Below, piece after piece: positions 6,398 through 11,941 of a stretch of DNA of 11,941 nucleotides; within the stretch, counting starts at the first letter, position 1; every line of letters begins with the position of its first letter. Both the position numbers and the translations under genes were made by a program. A model generated the notes under the pieces. The model was not told the DNA's origin. It searched no databases and worked only from the letters and a program-made list of their open reading frames with translations. Source of the DNA: SM23-73-3 sp965369445 (GTDB taxonomy: Bacteria > Zixibacteria > MSB-5A5 > SM1-73). Where the stretch lies: contig CBDUQU010000097.1 in assembly GCA_965369445.1 (NCBI GenBank), positions 1-11,941 of the forward strand, in the 5' to 3' direction.

Positions 6398-7276
6398 ATG
6401 GGGAATGGCACAAATGGAGGAAAGCGAAAGGGAGACATAATCTTCAAAGTTGTGGGCAGCTTTCTGGCTGCAGCAACCGTCGCGTTCATTGGCTTATATG
6501 GCAACCACGTTCTGGAAAAGAGGCATGCCAGAGATCTCCAAATGCGACTTTACACCGAGCTAATGAGTCAACGGGAGCAGGCAGAGAGCTCTCTACGTAA
6601 AGATATGTTCAAATCGATAATCGAGACCTTCATGAAGCCGGCGACAGTCACGCTGGAAGAAAAGGTCCTGAATCTCGAACTTCTTGCATACAACTTCCAC
6701 GAGTCTCTTAATCTTAAGCCCCTGTTCTTGCATCTCCAGAGACTGATGGACCGGCATCCAGAGTCCATAGCCGCAGATCCTTCGGAGATTGAAGATTGCC
6801 GGAGGCGGCTGGTAAAGGTGGCGCGGGAGATAACGGGCAAACAGATGTTAATCCTCAAGGGAGTTGGAAGGAGCTTCGACAGAGAAGTCGAGTTCTACAA
6901 CGATGCCGGCAATCCTCAATTGCCCGTAAGGCTGGACACGGTCACGCTGGAACTCGATTCGATCCGGAGGCACTTTTGTATCGAGGTGTTCGAGTTCGAC
7001 TCGGCAACGGGAGAGATAGAGATCGAAGTTGAGGTTTGGGGGGACGGGGAACCATATCTTAACGACTTCGGGGTCGGGCCCTTCGACTTCCCCATGCTTG
7101 ACAATTCCCGTCTCTCCGACGACCAGCGTTTTGCGGTGATGCTGGACGAATTCGACGAGTCAAGCGCTCTTATTACATTAGTCTATTTCCCCGGACGCTA
7201 CGCCAGCCTCAAGGAGAAGCCATACTACGATGATATTGTCAAGAGACTTCTCCCTGGCATAGTCGAAAGAAAGTAA
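6398..7276 (+). CDS. Membrane-anchored protein of unknown function
   Basis: I prefer the ATG at 6398 over the one at 6392: AGGAGGG at 6384-6390 is 7 bases from the former and only 1 from the latter. The product has 292 residues. A basic N-terminus (KRK at 9-11) is followed by one membrane segment at about 14-36, then a charged, helical, coiled-coil-like part (about 38-135). The C-terminal part (about 140-290) is mixed alpha/beta and very acidic, with repeated Glu/Asp-rich strands near residues 195-222. There is no signal cleavage site and I recognise no catalytic motif or family. It is the last gene of the plus-strand cassette and probably works with the secreted protein encoded just upstream. 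Topology is uncertain because positive charges flank both sides of the membrane segment. No convincing terminator follows before the convergent rsmG. Confidence 0.75.
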   Translation: MGNGTNGGKRKGDIIFKVVGSFLAAATVAFIGLYGNHVLEKRHARDLQMRLYTELMSQREQAESSLRKDMFKSIIETFMKPATVTLEEKVLNLELLAYNFHESLNLKPLFLHLQRLMDRHPESIAADPSEIEDCRRRLVKVAREITGKQMLILKGVGRSFDREVEFYNDAGNPQLPVRLDTVTLELDSIRRHFCIEVFEFDSATGEIEIEVEVWGDGEPYLNDFGVGPFDFPMLDNSRLSDDQRFAVMLDEFDESSALITLVYFPGRYASLKEKPYYDDIVKRLLPGIVERK

Positions 7277-7344
7277 CCCTGACGCTCTTGACGCATCACA
7301 TCATTTGTTCGGCGTAAACGGGAAGCGCCCAAAATGACGACCGT

Positions 7345-8022
7345 CTAGCCGGAACTCTGTTTCGTTTTCTCGATCAAAACCAACCACCGCAATGAGTCCA
7401 TTTCAGGAGATGCGATTTTCACCACTTCCCTGATTTGAAATTGCTGGGATGTGCCCATCTCCGAAGTCTCCTTCCTGGCGCTTCCACCTTTGTATGCTAC
7501 CAGCAACCCGTCGGTTTTCAAGAAGGGCATGCTCAGTGGGACGATATCCCTCAGTCGCCCTGCAGCTTTGGCTGTAACCAGATCGAAGTTCCCCTTGAAA
7601 TCAGGATGATCCGTGAGTTCCTCCGCACGCCGGTTCACTATCTTAATTCCCTCTAATCCGAGGCTCTCGCTCAGTTTCCGCAGAAACAGCGTCTTCTTGC
7701 GAATTGATTCCACCAGGGTCAGGTGAACATCTCTTCTGACGATCTTTATGGGGACGCCGGGGAAGCCTGCTCCTGAGCCGAGATCAAGGAGCTTCGCTCC
7801 CTTCGGTATATCAATAGCTTTGAAAACAGACAGGGAGTCGACGAAGTGTCTCAGGACCCGGTCCGGTCTAGCATCTCCTTTGGAAACCAGGTGCATCCGC
7901 TGGTTCCATTCCAAAAGCAACGCAGTATAGGCCTTGAACTTATCCACCATGTCATCGGAGAGGCTTATCCCGAAGGAGGAGCAGATCTTTCTGAAGAGAG
8001 CGATTTGTTGGGGAGATAACAT
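7345..8022 (-). CDS. rsmG: 16S rRNA (guanine-N7)-methyltransferase RsmG
   Basis: RsmG (GidB) uses S-adenosylmethionine to methylate N7 of a conserved guanine in the 530 loop of 16S rRNA (G527 in E. coli). The product has 225 residues, normal for the family. Diagnostic signatures are LLEWNQRMHLVS at 36-47, RHFVDSL at 58-64, the SAM-binding GSGAGFPG at 82-89, RRAEE at 131-135, VTAKA at 149-153 and YKGG at 177-180. The ATG at 8020-8022 has no clear Shine-Dalgarno sequence but gives the expected N-terminus. The gene follows mnmG in the same direction with a 243-base gap containing an exact parS and a 9-bp repeat array. It converges with the plus-strand cassette. In other organisms loss of this enzyme gives low-level streptomycin resistance. 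Confidence 0.96.
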   Translation of the reverse strand: MLSPQQIALFRKICSSFGISLSDDMVDKFKAYTALLLEWNQRMHLVSKGDARPDRVLRHFVDSLSVFKAIDIPKGAKLLDLGSGAGFPGVPIKIVRRDVHLTLVESIRKKTLFLRKLSESLGLEGIKIVNRRAEELTDHPDFKGNFDLVTAKAAGRLRDIVPLSMPFLKTDGLLVAYKGGSARKETSEMGTSQQFQIREVVKIASPEMDSLRWLVLIEKTKQSSG

Positions 8023-8051
8023 GGGAGAATGTCAGATTATCGAAGAATGAA

Positions 8052-8071
8052 GATGTTTCACGTGAAACATC
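8052..8071. promoter_or_regulatory. parS centromere site, exact consensus
   Basis: The 16-mer TGTTTCACGTGAAACA at 8054-8069 matches the bacterial parS consensus perfectly. One or more bases on each side extend it to a 20-bp perfect palindrome at 8052-8071. It lies 29 bases upstream of the rsmG start and is the expected nucleation site for the ParB encoded at 3953-4819. Confidence 0.95.
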
Positions 8072-8097
8072 AGATAACGGCCAGCGAATACCGTCAA
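8071..8097 (-). promoter_or_regulatory. Possible rsmG promoter abutting parS
   Basis: On the minus strand, TTGACG (8092-8097) and TATCTG (8071-8076) are 15 bases apart, shorter than the usual 17. If used, transcription would start inside parS, so ParB binding could influence rsmG expression. The spacing makes this tentative. Confidence 0.25.
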
Positions 8098-8224
8098 CGG
8101 ATTAAACGGATTCAATCCGTTGCTTCTATTGACTCGTTGGTGTGCTTTTTCATCCGTTCAATCTGTTCAATCCGTTGACCGTTTTGTTTGCCTTTTCATC
8201 CGTTCCATACGTTCAATCCGTTGA
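8094..8224. repeat. Array of 9-bp repeats, direct and inverted, between mnmG and rsmG
   Basis: Three tandem 9-mers ATCCGTTCA, ATCTGTTCA, ATCCGTTGA occupy 8152-8178. Another three, ATCCGTTCC, ATACGTTCA, ATCCGTTGA, occupy 8198-8224. Both blocks sit in a larger unit repeated with a 46-bp period (8147-8185 and 8193-8232). Two inverted copies, TCAACGGAT and TAAACGGAT, lie at 8094-8111 and run into a direct copy, producing a hairpin with arms CAACGGATT (8095-8103) and AATCCGTTG (8114-8122). The array begins about 23 bases from parS. It could be a simple minisatellite or iteron-like binding sites. Confidence 0.75.
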
Positions 8225-8248
8225 CCGGTTTTTTGACTATCCGTTTGA

Positions 8249-8271
8249 TCCTTCGGGCAATGCCCTCAGGA
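8249..8271. repeat. REP-like imperfect palindrome containing the mnmG stop codon
   Basis: TCCTTCGGGCA (8249-8259) and TGCCCTCAGGA (8261-8271) form an inverted repeat with an internal 2-base mismatch. The TGA of mnmG (8266-8268, minus strand) lies inside the right arm, so the last residues of MnmG are encoded by the element or next to it. Confidence 0.45.
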
Positions 8272-10146
8272 CAGGTCCGCTGACCGTTTTGCCGCAAATT
8301 GCCTGAGATGCACCATCAGAACCGCAATGTCGCCTGGCGTGACCCCCGAGATTCGAGAGGCCTGTCCCACCGAGGCCGGCTTGACCCTCTTGAATTTCTC
8401 CAGAGCCTCTCTTTTAAAACCTATTAGATCGTCATACACGAAATCATCGGGGATGCGCATCGACTCGAGCTTCCGAGACTTCTCGATCTCCCTGATCTGC
8501 CGTCTGATGTATCCCTCGTATTTGACCTCAAGCTCAACCTGCTCGTATACTTCGCGGGGTACTTCCTTTGCCTCCCAGTCCACCTTCTGCAGGTCTTCGT
8601 AGGTAATCTCCGGCATCTTCAGCATCTTTACCAGCGACATCTTTCGGTTGTTCTCGATCTCGCCAAGAAGATAGGCAAAGGAGGAGAGAGAGACATAAAC
8701 CCTGCGTAGCCGGGCCTTCTCCCTCTCGACTCTCTCCATCTTCTCCTGATAACGAGCATGGATATCCTCGGAGATTAAGCCGAACTTGTGTCCGTATTCC
8801 AAGAGCCTCTGGTCCGCATTGTCCTCCCTTAAGATCAGCCTGTATTCGGCCCGGGAGGTGAACATGCGATAAGGTTCATCCGTTCCCTTGGTGACCAGAT
8901 CATCAATCAACACCCCGATGTAAGCCTGGCTCCTCTCCAAAACAAAGGGAGGTTCTTCTCTGATCTTCAGGACTGCATTTATACCTGCCATTATCCCTTG
9001 CGCTGCGGCTTCCTCATATCCTGAGGTTCCGTTGATCTGTCCGGCGAAGTAGAGATTCTCCACCAGTTTCGTCTCCAGCGTATGCTTCAACTGCACCGGA
9101 GGGAAGTAATCGTATTCGATAGCATATCCGGTTCGCATCATCTGGGCGTTTTCCAACCCGGGCACCGTTCTCAGAGCCTTCAACTGGATGTCCTCCGGCA
9201 GGCTGGTAGCAAATCCGTTGATGTAGTACTCGTTGGTGCCAACTCCTTCCGGCTCCAGAAAAAGCTGATGCCTGGGCTTCTCCCTGAACTTGACCACCTT
9301 GTCCTCGATCGAAGGGCAGTACCTCGGCCCAACCCCTTTGATCCTTCCGCTGTAAAGCGGAGATCTCTCCAGATTATTCAAGATCAACTCGTGGGTCTCC
9401 GGATTGGTATAGGCAAGATAACACAGGAGCTTATTCTCTGGAGAGATTTTCGTTCGCAAGGAAAACGGTTTCGGATGTTCGTCACCGGGCTGAGGAGTGG
9501 TCTTTGAGAAGTCGATGGTCCTTCCATCAAGACGCGGAGGGGTACCGGTCTTCAGGCGGCCTGCTCGAAATCCTAACTTAACCAGATTCTCGGTAAGGCC
9601 GTACGCAGGAAACTCTCCTGCTCTGCCTGCCGGAAAATGCTCTAAGCCAATATGGATCAGCCCATTAAGGAACGTGCCCGGAGTAAGAACGACCGCCTGA
9701 CAGATATAAACCATTTTGGCAGCGGTGATAACTCCGTGCGCTTTTCCATCTTTGACCAAAATCTCCACAACCGCATCCTGCTTGATGAACAGATTCTCCT
9801 GGTTCTCCAGAGATTCCCGCATGGCCAGCCGGTACATCGCCCTGTCGTTCTGGGTTCGCGTGGACCAGACTGCCGGGCCTTTCTTAAGATTCAGTGTCTT
9901 GATCTGAACGGCGGTTTTGTCCGCGATGAAGCCTATCTCCCCGCCCAGCGCATCGATCTCCTTGACTAATTGCCCCTTGGCCTGCCCACCCACGGCAGGA
10001 TTACAGGACATCTGGGCAATGGTCTCCTTGTTCATGGTAAAGAGGAGAGTCTTATGCCCCATCTTGGCGGAAGCCAGCGCCGCTTCGCAGCCGGCATGCC
10101 CGGCACCGACAACAATTATGTCAAATTCTTCTTCGTAGGTCAGCAT
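8266..10146 (-). CDS. mnmG: tRNA uridine-5-carboxymethylaminomethyl modification enzyme MnmG (GidA)
   Basis: MnmG is the FAD-dependent partner of MnmE; together they install the carboxymethylaminomethyl group at wobble uridine 34 of certain tRNAs. The product has 626 residues, the usual full length. The N-terminal FAD-binding motif GAGHAG is at 14-19. Conserved cysteines are seen at Cys48 (SCNPAVGG) and Cys277 (RYCPSIEDK). FAGQINGTSGYEEAAAQG is at 367-384, SRAEYRLILREDNAD at 431-445, and the C-terminal helical domain has KYEGYI at 542-547 and RISGVTPGDIAVL at 598-610. The ATG at 10144-10146 gives the standard N-terminus but lacks an obvious Shine-Dalgarno sequence, because a near-perfect parS occupies the space directly upstream. 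The stop codon falls inside a palindromic repeat. mnmE is not in this window; rsmG follows. Confidence 0.97.
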   Translation of the reverse strand: MLTYEEEFDIIVVGAGHAGCEAALASAKMGHKTLLFTMNKETIAQMSCNPAVGGQAKGQLVKEIDALGGEIGFIADKTAVQIKTLNLKKGPAVWSTRTQNDRAMYRLAMRESLENQENLFIKQDAVVEILVKDGKAHGVITAAKMVYICQAVVLTPGTFLNGLIHIGLEHFPAGRAGEFPAYGLTENLVKLGFRAGRLKTGTPPRLDGRTIDFSKTTPQPGDEHPKPFSLRTKISPENKLLCYLAYTNPETHELILNNLERSPLYSGRIKGVGPRYCPSIEDKVVKFREKPRHQLFLEPEGVGTNEYYINGFATSLPEDIQLKALRTVPGLENAQMMRTGYAIEYDYFPPVQLKHTLETKLVENLYFAGQINGTSGYEEAAAQGIMAGINAVLKIREEPPFVLERSQAYIGVLIDDLVTKGTDEPYRMFTSRAEYRLILREDNADQRLLEYGHKFGLISEDIHARYQEKMERVEREKARLRRVYVSLSSFAYLLGEIENNRKMSLVKMLKMPEITYEDLQKVDWEAKEVPREVYEQVELEVKYEGYIRRQIREIEKSRKLESMRIPDDFVYDDLIGFKREALEKFKRVKPASVGQASRISGVTPGDIAVLMVHLRQFAAKRSADLS

Positions 10147-10148
10147 AT

Positions 10149-10164
10149 GGTTTCACGTGAAACA
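10149..10164. promoter_or_regulatory. parS site with one mismatch, directly upstream of the mnmG start
   Basis: GGTTTCACGTGAAACA differs from the parS consensus only at the first base (T to G). It ends 2 bases before the mnmG start codon on the minus strand, so in the mRNA it occupies the ribosome-binding region and can form a hairpin there. With the exact site at 8054-8069 it brackets mnmG. Confidence 0.88.
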
Positions 10165-10202
10165 TCCATCAAACGTGATCCTTCAGGTTTTGCACCACCT
10201 CA

Positions 10203-10249
10203 CGTAGCCCCCCGTACGGGTGGCACCGAGGCGTAAAGCCTCGGCTACG
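10203..10249. repeat. Cruciform-type (two-hairpin) repeat in the mnmG leader
   Basis: Outer arms CGTAGCC (10203-10209) and GGCTACG (10243-10249) enclose two inner palindromes: CCCGTACGGG (10211-10220) and CCGAGGC/GCCTCGG (10226-10232 and 10238-10244, loop GTAAA). It resembles a REP-type mobile palindrome. No T run follows, so it is not an obvious intrinsic terminator. Confidence 0.65.
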
Positions 10250-10256
10250 CGTCGTC

Positions 10257-10284
10257 AAGATACTGTACGATGTTGTGGTGTCAA
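10257..10284 (-). promoter_or_regulatory. Sigma70-type promoter, probably of mnmG
   Basis: On the minus strand a consensus TTGACA (10279-10284) is followed after 16 bases by TATCTT (10257-10262). The -35 box overlaps the stop codon of the upstream PH-domain gene. Transcription would start near 10250, making the cruciform repeat the very 5' end of an mnmG leader of about 104 bases. Confidence 0.55.
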
Positions 10285-10862
10285 GGTTTTTGCAGGTTTT
10301 TCTCAATCCGCGATAATACCTCGAGCATCTCCTTGAGAAGCTGCTGTTGAGTCCTTTCCGGGGGTCTATCTTCGAGCATCGTCGCCTCGGATTTCACCAA
10401 GCGCACCTTATGCATTACCTCTTCCTTGATCGCGTCAAAATCCTCCAATCCGACCAGCTTCCCTTCAGGTGATGTGTTGGCGCCGTGACCTGCGGTCTGA
10501 ATGTTCAGGTGACCTAACCCAAAACCCCGCTCGAACGGCCCCTGCATTGTATTGAGATTGGTGATCTTGTGAAAGGGGATCACCTTCTTCTTTTTCCAGA
10601 AGACGCCGCCCTGCAGTCTCAGATCTTCTGAAGAAAGCTCATACTTCAAGGTCTTCAGATAAGCGGGGAGATACAACTGTATAAGGATGAAAACCGCCAA
10701 CCCCAGAACACCTATCACAAAGGACCATATGTCGTAAAGATGCCTGGGGTGCTGTTTGATAACCTGAAGAAACACGACTGGCACTACGCCATAGATGGCA
10801 AACAACAGAGAATTGATGAGGGTATACATTCTCTTCAATCTCGGACTTGGTTTGAACTCCAT
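10281..10862 (-). CDS. Membrane protein with bacterial PH domain (bPH2 / YdbS-like)
   Basis: The 193-residue product has two hydrophobic segments, at about 14-35 and 46-70, followed by a strand-rich domain at about 73-125 of the bacterial pleckstrin-homology type: LKYELSSEDLRLQGG, a basic KKKK, IPFHKITNLN, then GLGHLNIQTAG. The C-terminal part (about 140-190) is charged and helical, possibly coiled coil. Domains of this kind occur in membrane proteins of mostly unknown function. The ATG at 10860-10862 is supported by AAAGGAGA about 8 bases upstream. The gene follows the nitroreductase gene after 65 bases in the same direction, and its stop codon overlaps the -35 box of the putative mnmG promoter. 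The domain call is fairly secure; the function is unknown. Confidence 0.82.
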   Translation of the reverse strand: MEFKPSPRLKRMYTLINSLLFAIYGVVPVVFLQVIKQHPRHLYDIWSFVIGVLGLAVFILIQLYLPAYLKTLKYELSSEDLRLQGGVFWKKKKVIPFHKITNLNTMQGPFERGFGLGHLNIQTAGHGANTSPEGKLVGLEDFDAIKEEVMHKVRLVKSEATMLEDRPPERTQQQLLKEMLEVLSRIEKNLQKP

Positions 10863-10927
10863 TGTAGGTTCTCCTTTCTTCTTTCAGTCAGGCACGTTCG
10901 TTCACCTGGGTTATACGAATCAGACCG

Positions 10928-11458
10928 TTACGGTTCCCTATACTTTTCCCAGTACAAGACTTCAGACAACGATTTCTTTGGCGGAGAAGCCGACCATTTG
11001 ACCGGCTCGCCCAATGCGATGAGCGAGAGGATCCGTTTTTCTTTGGGTACCTTCAACAGCTCTTTGAATTTATCCTTATGCGGGCGCATCTGACCCTCTA
11101 TCCAGCAGCTTCCCCAGCCTAAGTCTCTGGCTGCCAACAACATATTCTGCGTGGCGGCCGATCCGTCCTCTCTCCAGTATTCAGACGACCCCCCCACAGC
11201 TACTGCAATTATGGCAGACGTCCCGTCAAATTTACCGTCCTCGAAGGTGTCGTACTTTCTCGGAAGGTGAAAGCGACTTACGATCTGGTCCATAACGGCT
11301 CTCTCAGTTATCACGACAAAACCCCACGTCTGCCTGTTCCTGGCCGAAGGGGCTAGTCGTCCGGCATTGACGATCTTCTCCAAATCGCCTCTCGGAATCT
11401 TCTTGCCGGTGAAAGTCCGTATCGTTCGTCTTGCGTGGATAGCCTCGAAGAGATCCAT
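10928..11458 (-). CDS. Nitroreductase family protein
   Basis: A 176-residue flavoprotein of the nitroreductase superfamily, expected to bind FMN and use NAD(P)H. I chose the ATG at 11456-11458 because AAAGGA lies about 7 bases upstream and family members begin with M(D/E)xxEAIxxRRSxR; an in-frame GTG at 11489-11491 would add 11 basic residues without family support. Signatures are the FMN-contacting RRTIRTF at 10-16, LAPSARNRQTW at 35-45, the alanine-rich helix AATQNMLLAARDLGWGSCWI at about 107-126, and a C-terminal LSLIALGEP at about 147-155. Substrate cannot be read from sequence: family members reduce nitro compounds, quinones or flavins or act in cofactor synthesis. The PH-domain gene follows; no functional link is evident. 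Confidence 0.9.
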   Translation of the reverse strand: MDLFEAIHARRTIRTFTGKKIPRGDLEKIVNAGRLAPSARNRQTWGFVVITERAVMDQIVSRFHLPRKYDTFEDGKFDGTSAIIAVAVGGSSEYWREDGSAATQNMLLAARDLGWGSCWIEGQMRPHKDKFKELLKVPKEKRILSLIALGEPVKWSASPPKKSLSEVLYWEKYREP

Positions 11459-11941
11459 TGGTTTTCCTTTCACTTTCTCGCGCATGAGCACCCGTCACTT
11501 ATTATCAACCTCGCATAGCACCGCGTACGCCGGGTTCAATATTACTTTTCTGGACATAAGAGGAGCTTGTAGAGATCCCTCTTCCTAAGTGTTTTGATTT
11601 CCGCGGAGCAAAGGCTCTCAGCAAACTCTATCCGTGTGTCAGTCCGACGCACTGACCTTCAAAACCAGAGCGGCGGCTCTCTGAGTTTTCCGCCCAGCCT
11701 TTTCTCCTCAGTTCATCTCCTGAGTTGACCTTTCTCAGTCTCCGTGAACTGAAGGCAATCTGATTCACTCCGCAAGCTCACCGGTCAACCCAAGCGCAAC
11801 CTCGAATCAGCGAACCCTCACCACTATATTTAATATAGGATGAGGCTGTATAAATGTAAAGCAACTTTTCCTCACGCGCTTAAGACCATTGTGTAAATTC
11901 TTTTGTGTAAAATTATGTTTGGAGGGACAAATAGATAGGGC
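11459..11941. other. Stretch of 483 bases without a supportable gene
   Basis: I see no credible protein gene, tRNA or known RNA in this stretch upstream of the nitroreductase gene. It holds CAGTTCA/TGAACTG (11709-11715 and 11745-11751), AAGAGG/CCTCTT (11558-11563 and 11578-11583), the AT-rich palindrome CTATATT-T-AATATAG (11824-11838) and a direct repeat TTGTGTAAA (11889-11897 and 11903-11911). GGAGGG at 11921-11926 could precede a plus-strand gene outside the window, but no start codon lies within reach. Confidence 0.4.
11824..11838. repeat. AT-rich perfect palindrome, operator-like
   Basis: CTATATT and AATATAG surround a single central T, forming a 15-base perfect palindrome. It lies about 50-70 bases upstream of a direct repeat of TTGTGTAAA near the right window edge. 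Both could be regulatory sites for a gene beyond the window; no partner gene is visible. Confidence 0.35.

Noticed and set aside
7277..7344. Terminator between the plus-strand cassette and convergent rsmG
   Set aside because: Only a 4-bp GGCG/CGCC pairing is visible and there is no T run on either strand.
7939..7947. TTATCCACC as a DnaA box
   Set aside because: It lies inside rsmG coding sequence, has a mismatch, and stands alone.
8094..8232. CRISPR array in the mnmG-rsmG gap
   Set aside because: The repeat unit is 9 bp in tandem with a 46-bp higher period. There are no 23-40 bp repeats with unique spacers and no cas genes.
10147..10165. Upstream ATG inside parS as the mnmG start
   Set aside because: It is out of frame with MnmG, whose N-terminal FAD motif fits the ATG at 10144-10146.
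8327..10236. Plus-strand open frames opposite mnmG, up to 141 codons
   Set aside because: They mirror the codon structure of mnmG, whose full-length product with all family motifs is on the other strand.
11459..11491. Longer nitroreductase start at a GTG 11 codons upstream
   Set aside because: The extension is basic and unlike the family, and the ATG at 11456-11458 has a proper Shine-Dalgarno sequence.
11500..11820. A tRNA or known small RNA (tmRNA, SRP RNA, RNase P RNA) in the right-hand gap
   Set aside because: I found no T-loop with matching acceptor stem and none of the conserved core sequences of these RNAs on either strand.

Overview
The window reads as a bacterial chromosome fragment of moderate GC, probably from a diderm and possibly a poorly sampled lineage. 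The lineage is inference: no rRNA or other phylogenetic marker beyond housekeeping proteins is visible. Almost everything is coded on the minus strand. Listed in minus-strand reading order, the core is mnmG, rsmG, parA, parB, an M23 peptidase and a bactofilin. This is the widespread arrangement near a bacterial replication origin. One exact parS site and one near-exact parS site flank mnmG, supporting an origin-proximal position.

Region by region (+ coordinates): 1-2270 holds one long minus-strand ORF, open at the left window edge. It encodes a membrane histidine-kinase-like protein with a C-terminal FG-GAP/VCBS-type domain; its sequence contains several palindromic repeats that keep the reading frame. 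2271-2667 is non-coding and carries one perfect DnaA box and one with a single mismatch, so it is a candidate oriC. 2668-3882 holds the bactofilin and M23 genes, and 3953-5618 holds parB and parA. 5851-7276 is a plus-strand cassette of unknown function that separates parA from rsmG: a good sigma70-type promoter, a possible 33-codon leader ORF, a secreted small beta-sandwich protein and a membrane-anchored protein. 7345-10146 holds rsmG and mnmG, separated by an exact parS and an array of 9-bp repeats. 10257-10284 is the likely mnmG promoter, whose transcript would start at a cruciform-type repeat. 10281-11458 carries a bacterial PH-domain membrane protein and a nitroreductase. 11459-11941 has no gene I can support, only short repeats.

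How the genes fit together: ParA, ParB and the parS sites form a chromosome segregation system. Bactofilin and the M23 peptidase form a typical envelope-shaping pair in which a cytoskeletal scaffold may localise peptidoglycan cleavage. MnmG and RsmG modify tRNA and 16S rRNA. The most unusual items are the kinase-like protein, which lacks a recognisable phosphoacceptor histidine and places its sensor-like domain after the kinase; the repeats inside its coding sequence; and the plus-strand cassette inserted into an otherwise conserved gene cluster.
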